From positions 1-64,000 of the forward strand of contig NZ_VWPI01000082.1 of the NCBI RefSeq assembly GCF_015155755.1: DNA of 64,000 nt, in the 5' to 3' direction. The stretch is from Komagataeibacter sp. FXV3 (GTDB lineage Bacteria; Pseudomonadota; Alphaproteobacteria; Acetobacterales; Acetobacteraceae). This document shows, in pieces, positions 34,401 to 42,205 of this stretch. The translations under genes were made by a program, and so were the position numbers. The notes under the pieces are model-generated. The model did no database searches and had not been told where the DNA came from. It saw only the letters and a program-made list of their open reading frames with translations. Each line of letters starts with the position of its first letter. Within the stretch, counting starts at the first letter, position 1.

Positions 34401-36013
34401 ACGAAGGACTGCAGCGCCAGCCGGTCATGAAACTGCCAGAAGATGCCAAATATCCCGCGCGCGAAAGCCACGAACAGCACCACGGCAAGGATGACGTTGG
34501 GATAGACCGCGTCCCAGTCGAAATAGCTGCGTGCAAGCAGCCCGCCCTTGTCCGTCACGTTAAACTTGCCCTTGTGCGGCTGCAGCAGGGTGACGATGGT
34601 GATGCGGATGAGGAACAGCGCGAGCGAGGTTTCGTAAATCTCGCTCCAGAAGGAATAGCGCCACCGTGACTCGATCCGCGACAGGGTCATGACCGAATGG
34701 AAGATGTGCGGAAGCGCATAGACACTGATGGCCAGGGGTGACGCCGCAATGATGTTCTGCCCCAGGAACAGGAAGGCCAGTGGCGACACCAGGAACGTCA
34801 CCCTGGGTATGGCAAACAGGAAATGCGACATGGCCGACAGGTAGCAAAGTCGCTGTTCCCACCGCAGGCCACCGCCCAGCAGGGGATTGTCCACCCGCAT
34901 GATCTGGATCATGCCGCGCGCCCAGCGTACGCGCTGGCCGATGTGCAGGATCAGCCGTTCGGTGGACAGGCCAGCCGCCAGCGGTTCGCGCAGATAGGCC
35001 GTCCCCCATCCCTTGCGCTGCATCTTCAGCGCGGTATGCGCGTCCTCGGTTACGGTTTCCGTGGCGAAGCCGCCAATGCCCATGACCGCTTCACGCCGGA
35101 TGATGGCACACGAACCGCAGAAGAATGTCGCATCCCAGAAATCGTTGCCGTCCTGCACCAGCCCATAGAACATGTTGCCTTCGGGCGGCACGTGCATCCC
35201 GCTGACCAGGTTCCGCTGGAACGGGTCCGGGGCATAGAAATGGTGCGGTGTCTGCAGCAGGGCAAGATTGGGGTCGGCCATCATCCAGCCGATGGTCCGC
35301 TTGAGAAACCCGCGCGTCGGCACGTGGTCGCAGTCGAAAATCACGGCGTAGGGGCTGTGCGTTACTTTCAGCGCGTGATTGAGATTGCCGGCCTTGGCAT
35401 GGTTGTTTTCGGAACGGATGATATAGCCCGCCCCCGCCGCAAGCGCGAAATCACGGAACGCCTTACGCCGTCCATCATCAAGGATGTAGACATTGAGCTT
35501 GTCCTCGGGCCAGTCGAGGTCAAGCGCGCCAAGCACCGTCGAGCGGACAAGGGAAAGCTCCTCGTTATAAGATGGAACAAACACATCCACGCTCGGCCAT
35601 AGTGCCGGATCGTCGGGTAACGGGTATTCCTTGCGGCGCAATGGCCATGCCATCTGGAAATAGCTCAGGCACAGCGTCACCAGGGCATAGGTTTCCGCCA
35701 GCAGCAGCAGTACGGCCAGCCCCGTCTGCAGCCAGTTGCCGAACTGCACCGTCGTGGTCAGCCGCCATACGATGTAACGCAGCGATACCAGCAGGGACAG
35801 CATCATGAGGAAAATGGTGATACCCCGCCCCGGCCGACGGTTGAGTATCAGCAGGACGGTAACGGTACCAATGGAAATGAAGCCCTGCATTGCAGGATCA
35901 ACCACCACCGATCCGACAAAAGCCATGATGACCACGCCCAGCACGACCGGTACCCAGACCGGAACACGGTCCAGTCCGGTACGTGCCAGCAGCCTGGCAA
36001 TTTTACCAGTCAT
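31460..36013 (-). CDS. bcsAB: Fused cellulose synthase BcsAB (type II), c-di-GMP responsive
   Basis: A product of 1517 residues. The BcsA part is an inner-membrane family-2 glycosyltransferase with DDG at 179-181, DCD at 227-229, TED at 322-324 and QRVRW at 360-364. A PilZ domain follows (RxTRQTR near 559-565; DISLGG at 592-597), which binds cyclic di-GMP. The BcsB part starts after a linker near residue 770 and ends in one membrane helix (YLTGLAGAGLAALGVWAWL). It makes beta-1,4-glucan from UDP-glucose and passes it to the periplasm. The A-B fusion is typical of Komagataeibacter; no cmcAx, ccpAx or bcsD is nearby, marking this as the second-type operon. Confidence 0.97.
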   Translation of the reverse strand: MTGKIARLLARTGLDRVPVWVPVVLGVVIMAFVGSVVVDPAMQGFISIGTVTVLLILNRRPGRGITIFLMMLSLLVSLRYIVWRLTTTVQFGNWLQTGLAVLLLLAETYALVTLCLSYFQMAWPLRRKEYPLPDDPALWPSVDVFVPSYNEELSLVRSTVLGALDLDWPEDKLNVYILDDGRRKAFRDFALAAGAGYIIRSENNHAKAGNLNHALKVTHSPYAVIFDCDHVPTRGFLKRTIGWMMADPNLALLQTPHHFYAPDPFQRNLVSGMHVPPEGNMFYGLVQDGNDFWDATFFCGSCAIIRREAVMGIGGFATETVTEDAHTALKMQRKGWGTAYLREPLAAGLSTERLILHIGQRVRWARGMIQIMRVDNPLLGGGLRWEQRLCYLSAMSHFLFAIPRVTFLVSPLAFLFLGQNIIAASPLAISVYALPHIFHSVMTLSRIESRWRYSFWSEIYETSLALFLIRITIVTLLQPHKGKFNVTDKGGLLARSYFDWDAVYPNVILAVVLFVAFARGIFGIFWQFHDRLALQSFVLNTVWVVISMIIVLASIAVGRETRQTRSAPRVTVRLPVAVTDAQGRRFDAHTYDISLGGLAVNGAWVTAEMEGTEVTVHYDNARDGIHVNVPARVVGVGQGMLRLQWIRRDLHDEQQIVNMVFGRNDAWANWADFAPDRPLHSLAMVFRSIGGLLKRRGPEAPRPMSDGGEEDLPAAEEKLEKQSLVLKPVPRSVRDGATASAALFVAFTALVPVAMAQEAAPPAMTPVMDQTGVTAEAPFGDSNTGNVPDEAPAIDPLAAERISDTEVTRTISFRSLGATTGPLTLRGYSPLQGLDVVVPANRVVTHAQLTLSGALSPSLLPEASAVTVTMNEQYVGTIKVDPQHPQFGPLTFDIDPLYFTGDNKLNFRFAGEYRRDCNDLFNEILWARISDMSRITLTTVRIAPERKLSRLPAPFFDPNLRSTLRVPVVLPAMGDRGALKAAGLIASWFGKVADFRQLSFPVSTTIPASGNAVEVGENLAVDATGARPTGPMVAEIVNPNDRWGTVLVVTGRNAQEVEAAARAVVFSPDTLGGVASKVVSDVNLETRHPYDAPAFVPTDRPVRFGELVGAADLQGGGFTPAGMTLPFHLPPDLYTWRGRPFLMNMWVRAPGGPVVDLETSRVDVSVNNNYLQSYTLSPPGLWQKWSERLVNQHAGAVGHVTALPPWLLFGQNQLQFNFDARPIDRGACRRTPGDIRMSVDSDSTLDFRRGHHFAQLPNLSYFAEAAFPFSRMADLSETTVVLPTHLDMGTAGAFLDLMGFFGASTWYPAAGVEIMKADEVEQAPPKGDIVVLGTAAQLGAATGLLARSPYVIHDQHITVGQRTGLQGIWYLFQDRDHTGLKDGVTANLNAPIVEAGVLLAAQSPYDSQRSVVAFMGDTPERIHDMVLSLRNKTDLPALQGDLVLKNGDQFTSYRTAPLYTVGSLPLWMRLDWYLGRHPTVLYLTGLAGAGLAALGVWAWLRGWSRKRIEHDDLTGDL

Positions 36014-36655
36014 GAACCCCGTCCTGTATGCATCGCCTGCTACGTCACTGCCTTAATAAATAAGAATATCTGGTATTTTTCCGCCCGCAGCCATGCGGTG
36101 GCGTCAATGGACTGGTACTGGCGTCATTTTAACCGGGACATGACCAGCCGTTTATGAAAAAAATACTCTGTATTTCTGATCCAGAAGAGAATCCTGGCGA
36201 CCCGACTCCCCTATCATGCAACACTACATTTACAATGCTGCCAGTTCGCTGCATGGGCTTATACCCGAACAATGCGAACGGTGTTAATTTTGCATTAACC
36301 TTCTGTCAAGAGAAAAACCAGAGATCAAAAAACATCATTTTCACCATACCCATGCACCGGACATGTCCGGACCATTGCCCTGAACATGGAAAATCTATTT
36401 ATATTTTTCCTTTAAAGGGAATGCTTATCTAGATTTTTGTTTCGTTATCAGTGTTATAGGTCAGGCACCCGTTCCCATCGCGCCCATCATGACGCACCTG
36501 GGACTGCTTGACGTCCCATGGATAGGAATTTATGTGAACACCGTTCATTACCATCAACATACAATGTTTACGGATGCCAGCATGAATGCCGACCGGACAG
36601 TCCCGATGCAGCATGCCCATTTTCCCATATGGGCCTGCATGCAAAAAGAACGGTC
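36014..36655. promoter_or_regulatory. Divergent intergenic region between bcsAB and TetR genes
   Basis: 642 bp with no convincing gene; a 92-codon frame at 36154-36432 has no start signal or family likeness. The region must hold the bcsII promoter. It contains a perfect 14-bp palindrome CCGGACATGTCCGG (36357-36370), a GTTAA-N7-TTAAC repeat near 36281 and a near-palindromic TTCCTTTAAAGGGAA (about 36407-36421). The 14-bp palindrome is a plausible TetR operator. Confidence 0.5.
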
Positions 36656-37318
36656 ATGAAAACCACGCCGCCTGTCATGCGCAACGGCAGTTACCACAAG
36701 GGACATGTTGCAGAGGACCTGCTGCGCACGGCCCGAAACCTGCTGGATCGGGAAACGGCGGAAAGCGTATCTGTACGGCGCCTGACGCGCGAAGTGGGCG
36801 TGACGCCCGCCAATTTCTATAATCACTTCAGCAGCATTCATGACCTGCTGTTGCAAATCGCCGCTGATTCATTCGTACAATGCACACGACAGCTACGCTA
36901 TTTTCAGCGCAATACCGTAACGCGCGCGGATGCGCTAAAGGCTGCGCTGGTGGAATATGCCAGCTTTGCCCAGCGCCACCCGCAGACATTCCGGATCATG
37001 TTCGGCTTCGTGCCCAACGCCATTTCCCACAAGACCTACCATAACGCCGCGATACAGGCATTCGCGGCATTGCTGGAGCTTGTATATGGCCAGGAAATGC
37101 TCCACCTCCATGACATTGAAGGCACCCGGAAACGCGCACGTATCGGATATGGCCTGTGTGCAATGGGTCATGGACTGGCGATGATGCTATCGGATGGCCA
37201 ACTGCTGTTTGGCAAGGAACCGGGTCAGGAACGCCGGAAAATGATCGAGGATATTGTCGATGCCTTCATTCACAACGAATTGCATGAAGCCCTGACCCGG
37301 CCAGCAGGGCTGACCTAA
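36656..37318 (+). CDS. TetR family regulator, divergent from bcsII operon
   Basis: A product of 220 residues. The N-terminal helix-turn-helix (HVAEDLLRTARNLL, SVRRLTREVGVTPANFYNHF) is of TetR type; the C-terminal half is a helical ligand domain with a HPQTFRIMFGF segment as in WHG-type TetR proteins. It is a clear paralogue of the next gene. Divergent placement next to bcsAB makes it a candidate regulator of cellulose synthesis, and alternatively it controls the transporter and receptor genes downstream. The ligand is unknown. Confidence 0.85.
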   Translation: MKTTPPVMRNGSYHKGHVAEDLLRTARNLLDRETAESVSVRRLTREVGVTPANFYNHFSSIHDLLLQIAADSFVQCTRQLRYFQRNTVTRADALKAALVEYASFAQRHPQTFRIMFGFVPNAISHKTYHNAAIQAFAALLELVYGQEMLHLHDIEGTRKRARIGYGLCAMGHGLAMMLSDGQLLFGKEPGQERRKMIEDIVDAFIHNELHEALTRPAGLT

Positions 37319-37539
37319 AAAATTGGCATTACGGGCCATGGCTGTAATAAATTAAGGAATGGATCAGTCAGGGGATCCAATCAGATGAAATTTTACATCC
37401 GAGATATACCTTTTTGCTGCCATATTTCTGCGGTCATAAGCCCGCTGGTTCTGTCCCGATCATGTCAACCATCAGCCGCCTGCCCCATTCATATGGATTG
37501 ATTCGCCAAATCCGCCCACGCCCATAAGGATGACTTCCC

Positions 37540-38199
37540 ATTTCGAGAGCCTACCATAAAGGAAACGTTGCCGAAGACTTGCGGATCGCCACCGTCAGGA
37601 TACTGGAAACCGAACGGCTGGAAGATCTGTCGGTGCGTCGTCTTACGCGGGAAGTCAGGGTGGCGCCAGCAAACTTCTATAACCATTATGGCAGCCTGAA
37701 CGATCTTCTGCTGGAAATTGCCGCGGATTATTTCGAGGTTTTCCGCGATCAGGCTGCCCATATCAGCCGCACGTCCGCAAACAGGACGGAAGCGCTGAAG
37801 CGGACCGTTTTCTACTTTGTGGACTTCGCGCGCTGCCATCCACAGCTCTATCGACTGATGTTTGGCTATATACCCGATGCCTATACCTATCCCCGGTACC
37901 GTCTGACGGCGGGCGCTGCATTCGAGGACCTTATGGAACTCATATACGGCTACAAGGTCTTTACCATCAGCGACGATTTCGGCCCCAACGACATGTCGGT
38001 ACTGGGAAGCAAGGTACAGATCGGCTATGGAATGTACGCCATGCTGTGCGGCCTGTCGAACCTGTTCGTTGCCAATGCCAGCGAAGGACCATTTGCGAAA
38101 ATCGGCGACCCGCGTGAAAGTATCGCCGCGTTCCTGAACGGCATTCTGGATGCTTTTATCAAGGGAGACCTGCCCAAGGTTCTGGAGGGCAAGCCCTGA
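37540..38199 (+). CDS. TetR family regulator, paralogue with damaged or ATT start
   Basis: About 219 residues, aligned with the upstream TetR (YHKGNVAEDLRIATVRIL, SVRRLTREVRVAPANFYNHY, CHPQLYRLMFGYIP). No ATG or GTG opens this frame before the conserved YHKG. Candidates are an ATT at 37540 with AAGGA at 37526-37530, or a TTG at 37579 that would cut into the first helix. In the neighbouring frame ATG at 37530 reads MTSHFES and hits a stop after nine codons; removing one C at 37550-37551 would join MTSHFES to YHKG. So it is either an ATT-initiated gene or a fresh single-base frameshift. Confidence 0.7.
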   Translation: MSRAYHKGNVAEDLRIATVRILETERLEDLSVRRLTREVRVAPANFYNHYGSLNDLLLEIAADYFEVFRDQAAHISRTSANRTEALKRTVFYFVDFARCHPQLYRLMFGYIPDAYTYPRYRLTAGAAFEDLMELIYGYKVFTISDDFGPNDMSVLGSKVQIGYGMYAMLCGLSNLFVANASEGPFAKIGDPRESIAAFLNGILDAFIKGDLPKVLEGKP

Positions 38200-38307
38200 A
38201 GCCGTCCGTCCCTTTCCTCCTGCGGGGATAGGTGATACTTGTCCCGTCCCGCACAAATATCATTCCTATGCAAGTTGGACCGATTGAAGGGGAAGGATTT
38301 GGCTGCC

Positions 38308-39666
38308 ATGGTTTCAGCTCTTCCCAACGCCCCGGCTGCGCGCCCGGAACTGACACGATCACAGATGTGGCTTTTCGCCTTTCCGGCACTTCCGGGGGCT
38401 TTCATTATTCTGCCGATGAACATTTTCATACCGGCCTTCTATGCCAGTCATACGGCTGTCACCCTTGTGCAGATCGGTACGGTTACATCCTTGTGCAGGG
38501 TCATTGATGCACTGGTGGACCCGGCCATCGGTTTCATGTCCGACCGCCTTGATACCCGGTTGGGCGGCCGGGGCATATGGGGCGTGGCCAGCGCCATCAT
38601 CTGCTGTATCGCCCTGTATTTCCTGTTCCAGCCATCCGCGCATGCAACAGTCCTGTATTACGGGATATGGGCCTTCGTGCTGTATCTGGGGTATTCCCTG
38701 TTTGAAATTCCCCGTAACGCATGGAGTGCGGAACTGGGGTCGCGTCCGTCCATGCGCACACGCATCAACGCGGCCATTGGCCTGTTTACCGTTGCGGGAA
38801 GCCTGATTTTCTGGCTGGTTCCCATCACGCTGTTCCGGGTCTATGGCACGACGGGTTTCACGCAGAAGACACTGTCCGTCATTGTCTGGTTATACATGGC
38901 ACTTATGGTGCCTGCTGCCCTGTGCATCATGCATTCCATTCCCGGCAGCCTACCCGGACGCGCCACTGCGCCAACATGGCACGACCTTGTGCATTCCCTG
39001 AAACGGAACCGCCCCCTCACCCTTTATTTCCTCGCCATCGGTCTATGGGCCACAGGACAGGGCATATGGCTGTCCACGACATACCTGTTCCTGAATGACT
39101 ACCTGCGGGTCGGCAGCGCGTTTCCGTTCGTCATGATCGTGTTTTTCGTGTCCACCATTGTCGCCATCCCGTTATGGGCACGATCGGAACGCAGGCTGGA
39201 ACGCCATGACATATGGGCCATCAGTATCGTTCTGACCGCAGTAACGCGTCCGCTTGCGTTACTGCTGGCACCAGGCATGCAGAACCTGCCCATCATCCTG
39301 CTGCTGACGGCCCTGGGCGGGGCCCTGTCCGCACCCACGAATTTCGCGCCTGCCGCCATATTGGGGGATGTCGTGGATTATGATATCTGGAAAACATGGA
39401 CCAACAAGTCCGGTATCATTTATGCCCTCAATACACTGGTCACCAAAGCCACGCTTGCCATAGGCGGTGGTGCGGGGTTCATCATCCTCGGCTGGGTCCA
39501 TTATCATGCCGGGCAGGTTAACCATGGCCTGCCGCTGACCGGCCTGCTGTCATGCTACACAGTCGTGTGCAGCATTCCCCAACTGATCGCGACGGTTATC
39601 ATTTTTCGTTTCCCCATTGGACGGCGCGCGCACACCCTGATCCGCCATCGCCTGCATGGACGCTGA
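38308..39666 (+). CDS. GPH-family (MelB-like) sugar:cation symporter
   Basis: A product of 452 residues with about twelve membrane segments. Family marks are DALVDPAIGFMSDRLDTRLGGRG after helix 2 (the GPH DP-x-G-x-x-SD signature), FEIPRNAWSAELG, and APAAILGDVVDYDIWKTW. These are features of glycoside-pentoside-hexuronide transporters, which import sugars with H+ or Na+. The ATG at 38308 follows GGAAGGA at 12 nt; a TTG-initiated extension to 38239 is unlikely. It sits between the TetR pair and a TonB-dependent receptor, suggesting a small nutrient uptake locus. Confidence 0.85.
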   Translation: MVSALPNAPAARPELTRSQMWLFAFPALPGAFIILPMNIFIPAFYASHTAVTLVQIGTVTSLCRVIDALVDPAIGFMSDRLDTRLGGRGIWGVASAIICCIALYFLFQPSAHATVLYYGIWAFVLYLGYSLFEIPRNAWSAELGSRPSMRTRINAAIGLFTVAGSLIFWLVPITLFRVYGTTGFTQKTLSVIVWLYMALMVPAALCIMHSIPGSLPGRATAPTWHDLVHSLKRNRPLTLYFLAIGLWATGQGIWLSTTYLFLNDYLRVGSAFPFVMIVFFVSTIVAIPLWARSERRLERHDIWAISIVLTAVTRPLALLLAPGMQNLPIILLLTALGGALSAPTNFAPAAILGDVVDYDIWKTWTNKSGIIYALNTLVTKATLAIGGGAGFIILGWVHYHAGQVNHGLPLTGLLSCYTVVCSIPQLIATVIIFRFPIGRRAHTLIRHRLHGR

Positions 39667-39690
39667 CATCATCCGGATGCCTGTCAAGAA

Positions 39691-42048
39691 ATGATACCTG
39701 AATATGCCTTTCCTGGTTACAGGAAACGACAGGCCCGCAGGATACCATGGCCTGCATACATGCTTTTTCTTATTACGTTGCATTCTGTATTATGCCCCGC
39801 CAGGGCTACATCCGTGTCTTCCCACAAAAAGAACCGGAAACTTCCGGTCGCCCATCTGGAACAGGGCAGCCCACAGGCCGAACAGATGGAAGTCACCGCC
39901 CGGCGCACCACGCAGCGATTATCTGACGTAGCAGCCCCCACAACCGCCATCAGCGGCCAGACACTGCATGCTTTTGATATTCTCGACATGAAAAGCATCA
40001 TGAACATGGTGCCGAATGCCGTGGTGCCGACTGATCCGCAGAATATCAATACATACATCAACATCCGTGGCATCCGGCAGGTGGACAACAACGCCGATCC
40101 CAATTTCGGCATGTACCGCAATGGCATTTACGATGGGGGCCTGCGCACCAATCTCGGTCCGCAGGTGGATGTCGCACGGGTCGAGGTCAATCCCGGCCCG
40201 CAGACGGGCCTGTACGGACGTGATGCCGTGGGCGGCGCGGTCAACGTGATATATGCGACACCGGAACAGAAAACCGGGGGATACCTGACCGGATCCTATG
40301 GCAATTATGGTCGGGGTGAATTACAGGGCGCAATCAATGTGCCGCTATCGCATCATTTTGCGCTGCGCCTGACAGGCTGGTATATCGACCAGCCACGGGG
40401 CGCGCTCTACAACGCCACATTACATGAATATGAAGACCGCTACCGCCAGCAGGGCCTGCGGCTGGGGGCAAAATGGACACCCAATGACAATCTGTCCCTG
40501 ACATGGATGGCGGAATATGGTGATGTTCACGGACCGTCCCTGGCCGGTTACGCACCCGGCGGCGTCGCCAACCTGATCCAGGGTGGCGCAGCAGAGACAT
40601 CAGGTACGGTGTACCGTGACACCCCCGACCGTTCCCACAACCACCAGCTCTACCTTTCACAGGATCTGACATACAGATCGCGCTGGGGCACGTTCCAGTG
40701 GCTATCCGCCTATCGGGATTATCATCTTGATTCCGTGGAAGATGGGGACCGGACGGATCTGTCGGCATCATCCTATCCCCTTACGTTACAGAATCAGTTT
40801 GTCCGCCATGAAAATACGCGTAATTATTATACCGAACTGCTGTGGTCATCGCCACGGAACCGCCGCCTGACCTTTATGGCGGGGGCATCCTATTTCCATG
40901 AATATTTCTCGTTTCAACAGATATACAATACAAAAATCGACCTGAGCCTGCTGCAGGGGACGTGGGGCAACATTGCCTGTGATGCATTACAGGGTGACCC
41001 GACCTGTTCCGCCATTCCAGGTGGCAGCTTTCCCAATACCGGCCTGCAGGCGATAAGCGAATATGCCCCGGGGCCTGGATCGGGTATCGGGACACAGTCA
41101 TGGTCCGGGTTTGTTTCTTCCACATTCCATATCACCCCGTCCCTCAGCCTGACCGCGACGGCACGCTATACACGCGACCGCAAAACGCTGTCCTACAACC
41201 AGTACAATAATCCCATGAATGCCAGCGGGCGGGCCATTGCCGCCCTGTTCGGGGATGTCTACCCGGACATGTCGCTCCATGACACGGCAACCTATGGCAA
41301 CTGGAGCCCCAGCGCCGAACTGAATTACCGCCCGTTCCACAACGTCAACCTTTATGCCCTGTACAGCAACGGCTTCCGCGCGGGCGGTTTCAGCACGACC
41401 ACGACAACACCTTCCCTGATCCCGTATGGGGAAGAAACGGCGACCAGTTATGAACTGGGCGGGCGTACGCAATGGTTTGGCGGGCGTCTGGGCGTAAATG
41501 CCAGCCTGTTTTACATGACACAGAAACACCTGCTGCTGGATGAAGCCGATCCGCGTGCGCCGACCGCGTTCAGTTTCTATTACCTTGCCAATGTCGGCAG
41601 TGCGCGCACATATGGTGCGGAACTGTCGGCCCAGCTTATGCTGACCCGCTGGTGGTCACTTTCGGGCAATGTTGGCTGGCTGCATGCCCGCATGGCTGGC
41701 GGCCAGTCATATGGCAGTTACGTTGCCGGACAGTCCCTGCCCGATACGCGCACATGGACAACAAACATACGATCCGAAATGGCGTATCCCATCACGCCCA
41801 CCTATAACCTGCTGTTCAATGCCAACTGGCATCATGAGGCAGGCGGCACGCTGGATATTACCAATGTCCCGTGGCATTCGCTTGACCGCCTGGACCTGAC
41901 ACTGGGCATGGCGTGGAAGAAGAACCAGCTTGTGGTCTTTGCCAACAATGCCTTCAACAACCGCGTCGTGGATTACGCACTGACCGACGGAATGGACATA
42001 CTGACCGCACCCGCGACCTATGGGGTGCGCTTTACCGCAGCCTTTTAG
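39691..42048 (+). CDS. TonB-dependent outer-membrane receptor
   Basis: A product of 785 residues. The N-terminus has a long basic leader then a hydrophobic stretch (MLFLITLHSVLCPARAT), followed by a TonB-box-like EQMEVTARR, the plug (LDMKSIMNMVPNAVV, INIRGIRQVDNNADPN) and a large barrel ending YGVRFTAAF with terminal Phe. It carries a ligand across the outer membrane with TonB energy. The ligand is unknown; next to a GPH transporter a carbohydrate or glycoside is possible. The start could also be the ATG at 39760. Confidence 0.9.
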   Translation: MIPEYAFPGYRKRQARRIPWPAYMLFLITLHSVLCPARATSVSSHKKNRKLPVAHLEQGSPQAEQMEVTARRTTQRLSDVAAPTTAISGQTLHAFDILDMKSIMNMVPNAVVPTDPQNINTYINIRGIRQVDNNADPNFGMYRNGIYDGGLRTNLGPQVDVARVEVNPGPQTGLYGRDAVGGAVNVIYATPEQKTGGYLTGSYGNYGRGELQGAINVPLSHHFALRLTGWYIDQPRGALYNATLHEYEDRYRQQGLRLGAKWTPNDNLSLTWMAEYGDVHGPSLAGYAPGGVANLIQGGAAETSGTVYRDTPDRSHNHQLYLSQDLTYRSRWGTFQWLSAYRDYHLDSVEDGDRTDLSASSYPLTLQNQFVRHENTRNYYTELLWSSPRNRRLTFMAGASYFHEYFSFQQIYNTKIDLSLLQGTWGNIACDALQGDPTCSAIPGGSFPNTGLQAISEYAPGPGSGIGTQSWSGFVSSTFHITPSLSLTATARYTRDRKTLSYNQYNNPMNASGRAIAALFGDVYPDMSLHDTATYGNWSPSAELNYRPFHNVNLYALYSNGFRAGGFSTTTTTPSLIPYGEETATSYELGGRTQWFGGRLGVNASLFYMTQKHLLLDEADPRAPTAFSFYYLANVGSARTYGAELSAQLMLTRWWSLSGNVGWLHARMAGGQSYGSYVAGQSLPDTRTWTTNIRSEMAYPITPTYNLLFNANWHHEAGGTLDITNVPWHSLDRLDLTLGMAWKKNQLVVFANNAFNNRVVDYALTDGMDILTAPATYGVRFTAAF

Positions 42049-42077
42049 GTCCCCATCAATGCAGTGCCCCTTTTTCC

Positions 42078-42205
42078 CAGAGGCTGCCTGAAAAGTCAGA
42101 TCAGGAAATACCCTGCGATTATAAGAACGTTTTTGGTAAAGCTTTTTTAAAACGCTTCGAAGAACACCGCTTTTATCAACCAGTTGTATTCAAACAGCCC
42201 CTCAG
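42078..42205 (+). repeat. Dispersed hairpin element, copy E (internally deleted)
   Basis: Both ends are kept: left AGAGGCTGCCTGAAAAG and right, in reverse complement, CTGAGGGGCTGTTTGAA. The AAGCTTTTTT/AAAACGCTTC hairpin is present but most of the second hairpin and the T-rich tail are lost. It fills the gap between the convergent TonB receptor and deaminase genes. Its right end overlaps the TGA stop codon of the deaminase gene (42202-42204). Confidence 0.7.

Noticed and set aside
36154-36432. 92-codon frame in the bcsAB-TetR gap
   Set aside because: No ribosome binding site, unusual composition for this genome, and no recognisable family; more likely regulatory DNA.
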